The translations under genes were made by a program, and so were the position numbers. The notes below the pieces were generated by a model. It was not told where the DNA came from and did no database searches. It saw nothing but the letters and a program-made list of their open reading frames with translations. A stretch of 6,492 nucleotides of DNA, taken from contig JAHLWJ010000260.1 in the NCBI GenBank assembly GCA_019057975.1, positions 1-6,492 on the forward strand. Reading direction: 5' to 3'. The stretch's first letter is position 1, and each line of letters opens with the position of its first letter. Shown piece by piece: positions 1 through 5,895 of this stretch. The DNA comes from Promethearchaeota archaeon. Its GTDB lineage: Archaea > Asgardarchaeota > Lokiarchaeia > Sigynarchaeales > SOKP01.

Positions 1-162
1 TTTTTGTAAGATTTTTTTCATCACAATTTTGATAGCAGGGAGAATTACAATCTCATTTACATTTGAAGGACTAGTCTCAAGTAACATACGCACGATTTTC
101 TCGTCTACACTTATAAATTTTAGTCCTACATTTAACAGCTCACTTTTTATTCTATTTAACAT
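1..162 (-). CDS. 5' end of an unrecognised protein gene, cut by the window edge
   Basis: Reading the minus strand from an ATG at 162 gives 54 codons without a stop up to the window edge, so this is probably the N-terminus of a longer gene. The peptide begins MLNRIKSELLNVGLKF and continues with a mix of charged and aliphatic residues (for example EIVILPAIKIVMKKIL), as expected of a soluble alpha-helical protein; there is no signal peptide. The first in-frame stop upstream is at 183-181 and no other in-frame ATG lies between it and 162, so this start is the natural one. No Shine-Dalgarno site is visible. It diverges from taw1. I do not recognise the family, and 54 open codons in AT-rich DNA is suggestive rather than conclusive. 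Confidence 0.5.
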   Translation of the reverse strand, partial: MLNRIKSELLNVGLKFISVDEKIVRMLLETSPSNVNEIVILPAIKIVMKKILQK

Positions 163-210
163 TTTGAACCATTTTTTTATTTATTCTAATTAGTCAAAAC
201 CATAGTTTTA

Positions 211-223
211 ATTATATATATTC
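211..223 (-). promoter_or_regulatory. Candidate TATA box of the left-edge gene
   Basis: The minus strand reads GAATATATATAAT here. Its centre lies about 54 bases upstream of the ATG at 162, so a start site about 26 bases further on would leave a leader of roughly 28 bases. The alternating TA run is common in AT-rich DNA, so this is a positional guess. Confidence 0.25.
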
Positions 224-299
224 TAAAAGTTTAGTATTAATTATTTATGTACTTATAAATTTTAAGAATATAATTTAATATCTAAATAAAATACATTTA

Positions 300-309
300 T
301 TTATATAAA
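300..309 (+). promoter_or_regulatory. Candidate TATA box of taw1
   Basis: TTTATATAAA matches the archaeal TATA consensus (TTTATATA) well. Its centre is about 40 bases upstream of the taw1 ATG at 344, which predicts transcription starting near 330 and a leader of about 14 bases. The stretch between 163 and 299 is otherwise only AT-rich spacer between two divergent genes. Confidence 0.45.
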
Positions 310-343
310 CTATTGAGAATGTTACGTTTAAAGTGGCTCTTTA

Positions 344-1636
344 ATGAAAAACCGGTTCATCGTCGACAACAGAATTACTAATGAATTTGTCGAGACCTAT
401 ACAAAAACAACTTATAGAATTATTGGAAAGAATAAACATTCTTCCATTAAACCTTGTCATTGGTTAGAACAGAGATTAATGACTGGAAGAGATAACCGAA
501 ATTGCTATAAGGGTGTTTTTGGAATAAAAAGCCATAGATGTTTACAAAATACACCTTCTTTAGCATTTTGTAACCACCAATGTGTATTTTGTTGGCGGGA
601 TATTGAAACTGGATCTCTAGGAAGTGAGTTTAATGTTGAACCCGATGATCCTAAGGATATAGTTGGTGAAATGTTTCGCCATCATCAAGATATCATACAA
701 AATCATTTACCTCTAAGACGATATCTCGATAATTATGAAATAATGATTGACATTCTGTATTATATGTTATTGAATGGCGCAGGGTCACATAATTTAGATT
801 CTCTAATGAATAAAATTCATGTTTCAAAAACCAAAATTGTACGAGCAATTAATCTTCTAAAAAATCAAAATTTCGTTAAACCAAGAAATCACGGACTCAA
901 AGGATTTGAACTGGATGATGATATTCAATGTTGTATTGATTCCAGAGAAGAAATAGAAGTCTTAATTAACCGAGCATTAACGACTCCAGATGAGATTATG
1001 CAAGCTCATAGTGAGGCAATGATACCAAATCACGCTGCGATATCTCTTGATGGAGAACCATTGTTGTATCCAAAAATGTCTGAACTTGTGCAAGAATTTA
1101 AAAATCGTAATATGACAACATTTATAGTCACAAATGGAACCCTACCAGACAAAATTAAGGATTTGAATCCTTTACCGAGTCAACTATATATTACCCTACC
1201 TGCACCAAATGAGCAAATATATAAACGAGTTTGTCGACCAATGATTAAAAATGGCTGGAAAAAAATAAATGATAGCTTAGAGCTATTGAATTCATTATCC
1301 TGCAGATCATTAATTAGGTTAACGGCTATTAAAAATCTAAATATTGATGAAAAATACATTGAAAATTATACAAATATAATCAAGAAAGCAAATCCGAATT
1401 TTTTTGAGATAAAAGGTTTTACATTACAAGCTAAAGCTTTATCAATAAAAGATCGTTTAAAAAGTGATAAAGAACCGCACTATTATTTTCCTGATTATGA
1501 ATTTTTAGAAGATTTTGCAGTTAAATTTGAAGAGATCAGTGGATTCCCTATAATTTATAAAAATCAGGTAAGTAGAGACTTTCTTTTTGCTGTGAATTGG
1601 GATAAAGATAAGGATCCAAAAATTACCAAATTATAG
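344..1636 (+). CDS. taw1: tRNA 4-demethylwyosine synthase Taw1 (radical SAM) with an internal insertion
   Basis: This is the cytoplasmic radical-SAM enzyme that joins pyruvate-derived carbons to m1G37 of tRNA-Phe, forming the tricyclic 4-demethylwyosine base. The radical-SAM cluster motif CNHQCVFC supplies C76, C80 and C83. Three further cysteines, C38, C54 and C66, match those that hold the second iron-sulfur cluster in Taw1, with spacing 15/11 instead of the 12/12 I recall for Methanocaldococcus jannaschii. K56 in NCYK matches the lysine reported to form a Schiff base with pyruvate. AISLDGEPLLYP (232-243) and FFEIKGF (353-359) are further family motifs. Archaeal Taw1 is usually about 310-340 residues; this one has 430 because of an insertion around residues 125-212. 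There is no flavodoxin domain as in eukaryotic TYW1. The in-frame upstream stop at 329-331 makes ATG 344 the first possible ATG start. Confidence 0.95.
   Translation: MKNRFIVDNRITNEFVETYTKTTYRIIGKNKHSSIKPCHWLEQRLMTGRDNRNCYKGVFGIKSHRCLQNTPSLAFCNHQCVFCWRDIETGSLGSEFNVEPDDPKDIVGEMFRHHQDIIQNHLPLRRYLDNYEIMIDILYYMLLNGAGSHNLDSLMNKIHVSKTKIVRAINLLKNQNFVKPRNHGLKGFELDDDIQCCIDSREEIEVLINRALTTPDEIMQAHSEAMIPNHAAISLDGEPLLYPKMSELVQEFKNRNMTTFIVTNGTLPDKIKDLNPLPSQLYITLPAPNEQIYKRVCRPMIKNGWKKINDSLELLNSLSCRSLIRLTAIKNLNIDEKYIENYTNIIKKANPNFFEIKGFTLQAKALSIKDRLKSDKEPHYYFPDYEFLEDFAVKFEEISGFPIIYKNQVSRDFLFAVNWDKDKDPKITKL
716..979 (+). other. Winged-helix-like insertion inside Taw1
   Basis: Residues about 125-212 of Taw1 have no counterpart in the archaeal Taw1 proteins I can recall; there the helix ending near HHQDII is followed within about 20 residues by the strand AISLxGEP. 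The inserted sequence reads like a winged helix-turn-helix: a helix at 131-147, a second at 149-160 (LDSLMNKIHV), then SKTKIVRAINLLKNQNFV as turn plus recognition helix, and a basic wing KPRNHGLKGFEL. Two adjacent cysteines, C196 and C197, lie after the wing. The fold is inferred from pattern only. The reading frame runs through without a break, so this is part of the protein. Confidence 0.55.
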
Positions 1637-1681
1637 ATAAGATTTAAAGGAAAAATCACTCTTTTATCCATAATTAACTCT

Positions 1682-1689
1682 CATATAAT
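1682..1689 (+). promoter_or_regulatory. Weak candidate TATA element of thrH
   Basis: CATATAAT lies about 43 bases upstream of the thrH ATG, which would give a leader of about 17 bases. The 92 bp gap after taw1 holds no better match and no clear Shine-Dalgarno site. Read-through from taw1 is equally possible. Confidence 0.25.
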
Positions 1690-1728
1690 CAAAAAATTCA
1701 TATTGATCCCATCCATATTTCTAATGGA

Positions 1729-2343
1729 ATGTATCTTATTTGTTTAGATCTAGAAGGTGTACTTACTCCTGAGATATGGGAGGCTGTTGCTGTTGCTTTT
1801 GGAATCGATAAACTCAAACTAACTACTAGAGATATTCCAGATTATGATGTACTTATGAAGCAAAGGTTGAAAATCCTTAGAAATAATAATATCACTTTGA
1901 AAGATATCCAAGAAATAATTGCAGATATTGAACTTTTACCAGGAGCATTAGACTTTTTAGAATGGCTTAGAGCAAATACCCAAGTGATAATTGCGACTGG
2001 TAGTTTTATAGAATTCATTCAACCTTTAGCTAAAAAACTTAATTATCCCTTGATTTTTTGCCATAATCTTGAAATAGATAAAACAAGTATGATAATTAAT
2101 TATTCTTTAAGACTTAAAGATATGAAAAAGAAAACTGTAAGAGCACTCAAAAAATTGAAATACAATGTAATTGCAGTTGGAGATTCTTATAATGACATTA
2201 GAATGTTAAAAGAAGCCGATTTTGGAATCTTATTTAGGCCCCCTGCAAATGTAAAGAAAGAATTTCCACAATTTCCAGTTGTTACAGAATATTCTGAACT
2301 GAAAGATCATATCTCTAATCACCTAAAACTAAAAAGATTATAA
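1729..2343 (+). CDS. thrH: ThrH-type phosphoserine phosphatase / homoserine phosphotransferase (HAD family)
   Basis: The 204-residue product matches Pseudomonas ThrH, as I recall it, in length and along nearly its whole course, including LDLEGVL, TTRDIPDYDVLMKQRL, GDSYND and EFPQFP. ThrH removes phosphate from phosphoserine (last step of serine synthesis) and can pass it to homoserine, replacing homoserine kinase on the way to threonine. HAD motif I gives nucleophile D7 and E9, where most HADs have a second Asp; this E is typical of ThrH and phosphoserine phosphatases. Motif II is IATGSF (T90), motif III a lysine near K133, and motif IV GDSYND (D152, D156). Motif II differs from the SDT I recall in Pseudomonas ThrH and is nearer the SGG of SerB. 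The start fixes the usual distance to D7. No serA, serC or threonine gene is adjacent. Which activity dominates cannot be decided from sequence. Confidence 0.9.
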   Translation: MYLICLDLEGVLTPEIWEAVAVAFGIDKLKLTTRDIPDYDVLMKQRLKILRNNNITLKDIQEIIADIELLPGALDFLEWLRANTQVIIATGSFIEFIQPLAKKLNYPLIFCHNLEIDKTSMIINYSLRLKDMKKKTVRALKKLKYNVIAVGDSYNDIRMLKEADFGILFRPPANVKKEFPQFPVVTEYSELKDHISNHLKLKRL

Positions 2344-2346
2344 TTT

Positions 2347-2973
2347 TCACTTTAAATAATTTTGAATTGCTAGTTTTAATTCTTTTAAATTAATTTTTTT
2401 TAATGCTGAAAATTCTAAATAAGGGATTTCAGAGCTAGTTTTATAATCATAATTATTTAAGTGGACTAAATTAAGGTTATATTCTTTAGCAGCCCTTAGA
2501 AGTAAGTTAATGATCTTATTTTTATCAAAATTAGAGACCTTATCAATCTTATTTAAAATGATTAAGATTGGGATTTTAAACTCATTTAAAAATTGGATAA
2601 GTTCAAAACTTAATGGAATTGTTCTATTGTTCTTAATGAAATACTTATTTATTTCATCTTCAATCCTTAAAATATTGAGTACAACTAAACCAAAAAAATA
2701 GTCTTCATAATGCTTCTCGATGTGGATAACAATCTGTTTCTTTATATGTTCTTCTCGCCTGTGGCTTGAATGTTTTGTGTACCCAAAACCAGGAAGGTCG
2801 ATTATTTTATAAGGTAAATTGGGGTGAGTTATTGGTTTCATCAATAAAGTACTACCGGGAGATTTCCCAATTTTACCTTTAAACGCCCTAGGGTTCGGTA
2901 GAATTAATTTTGTAATAGAACTTTTACCAACATTTGAATTCCCTATAATTAATAAAGAAGGTTTTTCGCTCAT
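2347..2973 (-). CDS. engB: EngB/YihA-family GTP-binding protein
   Basis: This is a soluble GTPase of the TrmE-Era-EngA-EngB superfamily. In bacteria EngB assists assembly of the large ribosomal subunit; archaeal members are assumed to act similarly. All G motifs are visible in the 208 residues: G1 GNSNVGKS (11-18), G2 PGST with T42 (39-42), G3 DLPGFGYT (59-66), G4 NKID (141-144) and G5 SAL (189-191). The DLPGFGY sequence is a hallmark of EngB. IPLSFELIQFLNEFKIP just before G4 fits archaeal homologues. The ATG at 2973 is preceded directly by eight A residues and no Shine-Dalgarno site. The gene converges on thrH with 3 bp between the stop codons and follows the acidic-protein gene by 30 bp on the same strand, so an operon is possible, although a TATA element suggests its own promoter. 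Confidence 0.93.
   Translation of the reverse strand: MSEKPSLLIIGNSNVGKSSITKLILPNPRAFKGKIGKSPGSTLLMKPITHPNLPYKIIDLPGFGYTKHSSHRREEHIKKQIVIHIEKHYEDYFFGLVVLNILRIEDEINKYFIKNNRTIPLSFELIQFLNEFKIPILIILNKIDKVSNFDKNKIINLLLRAAKEYNLNLVHLNNYDYKTSSEIPYLEFSALKKINLKELKLAIQNYLK
2394..2401 (+). terminator. Candidate T-tract terminator of thrH
   Basis: Eight T residues on the plus strand lie 51 bases beyond the thrH stop, preceded by several shorter T runs. U-rich tracts end transcription in many archaea. The tract lies inside the 3' end of engB, where it simply encodes lysine/asparagine-rich codons on the other strand, so its role is inferred from position. Confidence 0.3.
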
Positions 2974-3002
2974 TTTTTTTTAATTAATAAGAATAATAAA
3001 AA

Positions 3003-3010
3003 TTTATATA
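3003..3010 (-). promoter_or_regulatory. Candidate TATA box of engB overlapping the upstream gene's stop
   Basis: The minus strand reads TATATAAA from 3010 to 3003, covering the TAA stop (3006-3004) and last codons of the acidic-protein gene. Its centre is about 33 bases upstream of the engB ATG, predicting transcription to start around 2981 and a leader of about 8 bases, that is nearly leaderless, in keeping with the missing Shine-Dalgarno site. Confidence 0.4.
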
Positions 3011-3888
3011 TCAAAAAAATCTTCCTTTAGAAAATCTTTAAACATCTTTTTCTTCTCTTCTTCTTTTATAACAGGACGATTACTTATTGGTTCTCCTGCT
3101 ATTTCTAACATTTCTTTTAAATTGTTAACATTGACATTGATCTTAAACTTCCCATCCTTCAAAAATCTCACAACTTGTTTATTATTAAAATTCAACCGTA
3201 AGATGTAACCTAATCCAAAATAAAATTGGTGTTCTGGGATTGGATCGATTGGTGATTTACTAGTCACTTCTTTTAAAACATCGTATAACAACATTTTTGA
3301 AGCAATATGATCCTCAACATTAAAAACAATATAGTAGAGGCCATGGTACCAGATTTTATCACGCTTGTTTTTAATATAATCTAAAAATTTCTCAGGTGTT
3401 ATGATTTCTTCTTCAATTTCCTTTCGTTTTAAGAGCTCTTGCTTAATTCTCTCCTCTAATTCTCTAGAAACTCCTTGAGTCGGTTGGATTTCAGTCTCTC
3501 CCTCAGCTATTCCTTGTATTTCATCTTGTTTAACAGATTCAATTGCATTCTGCATATCTTTTAATTCCTCAAAATCGATTTCATCTATATCTGAAAAGTC
3601 AGTAACCATTGCCTCCTTAAGCTCTTTTTCTTCCTTTAGCTCAGTCTCAATTTCTTCTTCAGTTAATTCTTCACTTATTACTTCAATTTTAGGTGCTTCT
3701 TCGCTTTCTTTAACTTTAGCAATAGCATCTTGTATTTCTTGAAGTTCCTCCATGTCTAGATCCTCTAAATCAGAAAAATCAGACTCCAAAGCTTTCATTT
3801 CTTCTAAATAGGCTTTTAAGTCGTCATCTTCTACTTCAACCTCTTCGCTTTCAACCTCTTCGTTTTCTTCTTCTTTTTTTTCGTTCAT
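3004..3888 (-). CDS. Unrecognised acidic protein with a duplicated helical motif and a C-terminal globular domain
   Basis: I do not recognise this 294-residue protein. Residues 1-165 are very acidic and probably extended or coiled (16 of the first 30 residues are Asp or Glu). They contain the same 24-residue motif twice: DFSDLEDLDMEEL at 37 and DFSDIDEIDFEEL at 97, each continuing into an amphipathic helix ending AIxxVK. A charged helix at 141-162 follows. Residues about 165-265 look globular, with aromatic and aliphatic strands (IWYHGLYYIVFNV, QFYFGLGYILRLNF) and a helix; a lysine-rich tail ends KEDFFDI. There is no signal peptide, membrane segment or zinc motif. It lies 30 bp upstream of engB on the same strand and diverges from a HAD gene. 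The ATG at 3888 has no Shine-Dalgarno site. Acidic repeats before a folded domain suggest a partner-binding scaffold, but this is a guess. Confidence 0.8.
   Translation of the reverse strand: MNEKKEEENEEVESEEVEVEDDDLKAYLEEMKALESDFSDLEDLDMEELQEIQDAIAKVKESEEAPKIEVISEELTEEEIETELKEEKELKEAMVTDFSDIDEIDFEELKDMQNAIESVKQDEIQGIAEGETEIQPTQGVSRELEERIKQELLKRKEIEEEIITPEKFLDYIKNKRDKIWYHGLYYIVFNVEDHIASKMLLYDVLKEVTSKSPIDPIPEHQFYFGLGYILRLNFNNKQVVRFLKDGKFKINVNVNNLKEMLEIAGEPISNRPVIKEEEKKKMFKDFLKEDFFDI
3529..3600 (-). repeat. Copy 2 of an acidic helical motif in the 294-residue protein
   Basis: Encodes residues 97-120, beginning DFSDIDEIDFEELKDMQ, exactly 60 residues after copy 1. The shared core is DFSD, then alternating acidic and aliphatic positions, then EEL, Q, AI and VK. 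Confidence 0.75.
3709..3780 (-). repeat. Copy 1 of an acidic helical motif in the 294-residue protein
   Basis: Encodes residues 37-60, beginning DFSDLEDLDMEELQEIQ. Aligned with copy 2 without gaps, 13 of 24 residues are identical and most others are conservative changes (L/I, D/E, M/F, Q/K). The DNA is much less alike than the protein, which points to an old duplication kept by selection. Confidence 0.75.
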
Positions 3889-3979
3889 TTTAAACTGAGA
3901 AGTTAATAAATATACTTGTTTATTTAAAATATTGCCATTCGTATAATTAAAATTGTTCTAAATATTTATTCACTTTAGT
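3889..3979. promoter_or_regulatory. Divergent promoter region between the acidic-protein gene and the HAD gene
   Basis: This 91 bp AT-rich gap must hold both promoters. For the plus-strand HAD gene, TATAATTAAAA at 3942-3952 sits about 33 bases before its ATG, giving a leader of about 8 bases. For the minus-strand gene, GTATATTTATTAA around 3916-3904 is only about 22-24 bases from the ATG, which fits a leaderless message. Neither gene has a convincing Shine-Dalgarno site. The assignments rest on position and consensus only. Confidence 0.35.
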
Positions 3980-4693
3980 ATGGAAAAAATAATATTAGAG
4001 AAATATAAATTAATCATTTTTGATTTGGATGGTGTGATTTTTAATATTTCTGAAGCAATAGAAAAAGCAGTCGATGATTCAGTAGAAAAATATGAAATGA
4101 ATGTAAATACAGACGAAGTTATGGAAGAACTCGCCCATCTAATTGAAAAGATCCAAAATTACCCCGTCCCTAAAATTCTTCTTAATTCATATGATTTGTT
4201 ACAAGTACGGTTTTTAGAAGGATTAAGTTATTTTAAAAAATTGCGTATTGCTATCTTTTTATTTAACCAATTCAATAAGTATAAAGAAGCTGAATCTACT
4301 ATATTTGAAGGTATAGATGATCTAATTAGAAAAATACATGATAAAAAACTAAGATTAGCAATTTTAACAAACAACAAAAGCCAATATGCGGAAGAAGTTC
4401 TAGAAAAATTCAATTTGACTAAATTTTTCGATACTATTATGGGATTTAATGAAGTCTCAGAAGTGAAACCGAGTCCAGAAGGAATATTAAAAATCTTAGA
4501 TAAATGGAAAATAAAGCCATCAGAAACAATTTTCATAGGAGATATGACAACAGATATAGAAGCAGGTAAATCTGCAAATGTAAAAATGGTATGTGTTGCC
4601 TCTGGCCTGGCAAAAAAGGGAACCCTGCTAGAACATAATCCAGACATCTTGGTTGACAATACAGAACAATTAGTTAAACTTTTTGGTATCTAA
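3980..4693 (+). CDS. HAD-superfamily hydrolase, phosphoglycolate phosphatase-like
   Basis: A 237-residue soluble phosphatase of HAD subfamily IA. Motif I is FDLDGVI with nucleophile D15 and acid/base D17; motif II is ILTNN with T130; motif III is EVKPSPEG with K163; motif IV is GDMTTD with D188 and D192. Residues about 21-105 form the helical cap inserted after motif I, typical of class C1 caps, and decide substrate. The layout resembles phosphoglycolate phosphatase (Gph) and pyrophosphatase PpaX, but the family is promiscuous, so the substrate is left open. It is unrelated in detail to ThrH upstream. The first ATG is 14 residues before D15, a normal distance. It diverges from the acidic-protein gene and converges on the membrane protein gene. 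Confidence 0.9.
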   Translation: MEKIILEKYKLIIFDLDGVIFNISEAIEKAVDDSVEKYEMNVNTDEVMEELAHLIEKIQNYPVPKILLNSYDLLQVRFLEGLSYFKKLRIAIFLFNQFNKYKEAESTIFEGIDDLIRKIHDKKLRLAILTNNKSQYAEEVLEKFNLTKFFDTIMGFNEVSEVKPSPEGILKILDKWKIKPSETIFIGDMTTDIEAGKSANVKMVCVASGLAKKGTLLEHNPDILVDNTEQLVKLFGI

Positions 4694-4759
4694 TAATCTA
4701 ATTTATAAATTCCATGAACACTTATTAAGATATTTACATTTAGGTATGCTTTCTATTCT

Positions 4760-4812
4760 AATTCTTTCAGAATTTAATCTTCTAGATCGAAATTCGTTGA
4801 TTTTTTGATTTT
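4760..4812 (+). terminator. Candidate hairpin and T-tracts downstream of the HAD gene
   Basis: AATTCT (4760-4765) pairs perfectly with AGAATT (4769-4774) around a TTC loop, and a T6 and a T4 tract follow at 4801-4806 and 4809-4812. They lie 67 to 119 bases after the HAD stop in a region between convergent genes. The stem is short and AT-rich, so this is a weak call; the T tracts are the more likely archaeal signal. Confidence 0.3.
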
Positions 4813-4868
4813 CTACTTATTCTAGTTATCGATATTGTATTATATGAGAGCCTTCAGGTTAATAGTAT

Positions 4869-4884
4869 AAAAAAAAGAAAAAAA
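4869..4884 (-). terminator. T-tract terminator of the zinc-ribbon membrane protein gene
   Basis: On the minus strand this reads seven T, one C, eight T, starting 29 bases after the stop codon of the gene at 4913-5548. Just before it, 4882-4895 is a perfect 14 bp palindrome AAATTATATAATTT. Long U-tracts close behind a stop are the usual archaeal termination signal. Confidence 0.5.
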
Positions 4885-4912
4885 TTATATAATTTAAAAT
4901 TTTTATAGTTTT

Positions 4913-5548
4913 TTACTGTGCAATTACAGGTTGGAAGGGTTTTCCACAATCTGGACAAAAATCTCCAGGTACTTCTGTGCCACAATCAGAACAAAACCTT
5001 GCTTCTGAAGTTGGTTTAGCTTGAAGTTGAGCTGTAACTCGAGGTTGTACAGACGTTATTCGTTCTCCTAGTTGAGGTGCAAAAAATGAAGCAATACAGA
5101 AAGCGCCACCTATAAAAGGACCAATTACTCCAAAACCAGGATCCATCTCCCATGTAGAGAAAACTTCCCATTCACTTTCGATTACAGCTAAAAAGATAAT
5201 GGTAATAATAATCATTATAGCCCCACTCAAGGCAGCATAATTCTTGTCAAAATCTCCACGATAACCTAGCACCCCTACGCCTAACGCCATTATTCCACTC
5301 AGCAATACAAATACGAAGCTTACAATAAAAATAGCTAATCCTATATCAGGACCCATCCCTTCAGATATTTCATAGATTTCATCTACCCATCCATCACCTA
5401 TAACTCCACCATCCCAATACCCAATCATCCAGGCATCAACATTAATCCCCCCTGCAGCCCAGACAAGAGCAGGAGTAGCGATTGATAAGAATGCGAAGAT
5501 TGCTCCCACAATAGGTAATGCCCATATATATTTTTGCCAATTATCCAT
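4913..5548 (-). CDS. Four-helix membrane protein with a C-terminal zinc ribbon
   Basis: I do not recognise a named family. The 211 residues show four hydrophobic segments at about 9-32, 69-95, 105-124 and 138-158, then a linker and a short zinc ribbon FCSDCG...FCPDCG with C186, C189, C198 and C201. With an even number of helices and the positive residues YRGDFDK between helices 2 and 3, both ends most likely face the cytoplasm. The loop between helices 1 and 2 (33-68), rich in Trp, Gly and acids, then faces outside. Two-CxxC zinc ribbons at the ends of archaeal membrane proteins usually serve in protein contacts, but no function can be given. The start at 5548 puts helix 1 directly at the N-terminus; no Shine-Dalgarno site is clear. 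It converges on the HAD gene and diverges from the GTPase gene. Confidence 0.82.
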   Translation of the reverse strand: MDNWQKYIWALPIVGAIFAFLSIATPALVWAAGGINVDAWMIGYWDGGVIGDGWVDEIYEISEGMGPDIGLAIFIVSFVFVLLSGIMALGVGVLGYRGDFDKNYAALSGAIMIIITIIFLAVIESEWEVFSTWEMDPGFGVIGPFIGGAFCIASFFAPQLGERITSVQPRVTAQLQAKPTSEARFCSDCGTEVPGDFCPDCGKPFQPVIAQ

Positions 5549-5706
5549 TGGATATCAACTCTTTTATAATCTATTTTTTTCAATAATTTAATAACTATTT
5601 TCGATCTCATGATATTTAAGTCTTTACTTTTCTCATTTTTATAAGAAAAGAAGCATAAGTGATAGAATTATTAAATAAACTCTTCCATGTGCGATCGAAA
5701 TTTTAC

Positions 5707-5747
5707 ATTCCTTTTAAGGGGAATTAAGTTGTTCCAAACGGGGAATC
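5707..5747. repeat. Two similar TTCC...GGGGAAT dyads, possible operator
   Basis: The first unit has TTCC at 5708-5711 and GGGGAAT at 5718-5724; the second has TTCC at 5732-5735 and GGGGAAT at 5740-5746. The right arms are 22 bp apart, about two helical turns. In both units TTCC can pair with GGAA. The run of G and C stands out from the AT-rich surroundings. This is the arrangement expected for two bound regulator dimers, but two copies of short arms could be chance. Confidence 0.3.
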
Positions 5748-5849
5748 GGATTAATTAGATTTTTAAATTATAGCGATATCATATGCTCTTTTATTCTAAA
5801 TATTCGATATAATTCCATGAAATCATTCGTGATTATTTTATTGTAAAAA

Positions 5850-5858
5850 TTTAAAATA
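5850..5858 (+). promoter_or_regulatory. Candidate TATA box of the Rab-like GTPase gene
   Basis: TTTAAAATA preceded by a purine-rich GTAAAAA (possible BRE) lies about 56 bases before the preferred TTG start. Transcription from about 5880 would leave a leader of some 30 bases, long enough to include the ribosome binding site at 5896. Confidence 0.35.
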
Positions 5859-5895
5859 GCTCATTTTTACTATTTAGGAAACAGATAATGAAATA

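Noticed and set aside
2510..2701. 63-codon open frame on the plus strand inside engB
   Set aside because: It lies wholly opposite a gene with all G motifs conserved; its hydrophobic and Lys/Ser content is what the antisense of AT-rich coding DNA gives.
3424..3468. Possible MIT-interacting (MIM1-like) helix at residues 141-155 of the acidic protein, which would link it to ESCRT
   Set aside because: The Leu/Arg spacing is off by one from the MIM1 consensus, and any charged Leu-containing helix would match loosely.
4228..4659. 143-codon open frame on the minus strand inside the HAD gene
   Set aside because: Antisense shadow of a well-supported HAD phosphatase; the peptide shows no domain or motif.
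4694..4912. Small gene or RNA gene in the gap between the HAD and membrane protein genes
   Set aside because: No open frame of note, no tRNA-like arms and no C/D box pair; it only shows T/A tracts and short palindromes that fit a bidirectional terminator region.
5561..5569. TTATAAAAG on the minus strand as TATA box of the membrane protein gene
   Set aside because: Its centre is only about 18 bases from the ATG, so transcription would start inside the coding region unless the true start is further downstream, which would remove part of helix 1.
5425..5610. 61-codon minus-strand frame overlapping the start of the membrane protein
   Set aside because: Overlaps the real gene in another frame, has no ribosome binding site and no recognisable content.
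4785..5702. Shared GATCGAAATT at 4785-4794 and 5693-5702, and TTTCGATC/GATCGAAA inverted at 5599-5606/5693-5700
   Set aside because: Eight to ten bases with no extended similarity on either side; likely chance in AT-rich DNA.
5687..5758. 23-codon plus-strand frame (MCDRNFTFLLRG...) in the 352 bp intergenic region
   Set aside because: Too short to judge, no ribosome binding site, and its boundaries only reflect the G-rich island; kept as non-coding.
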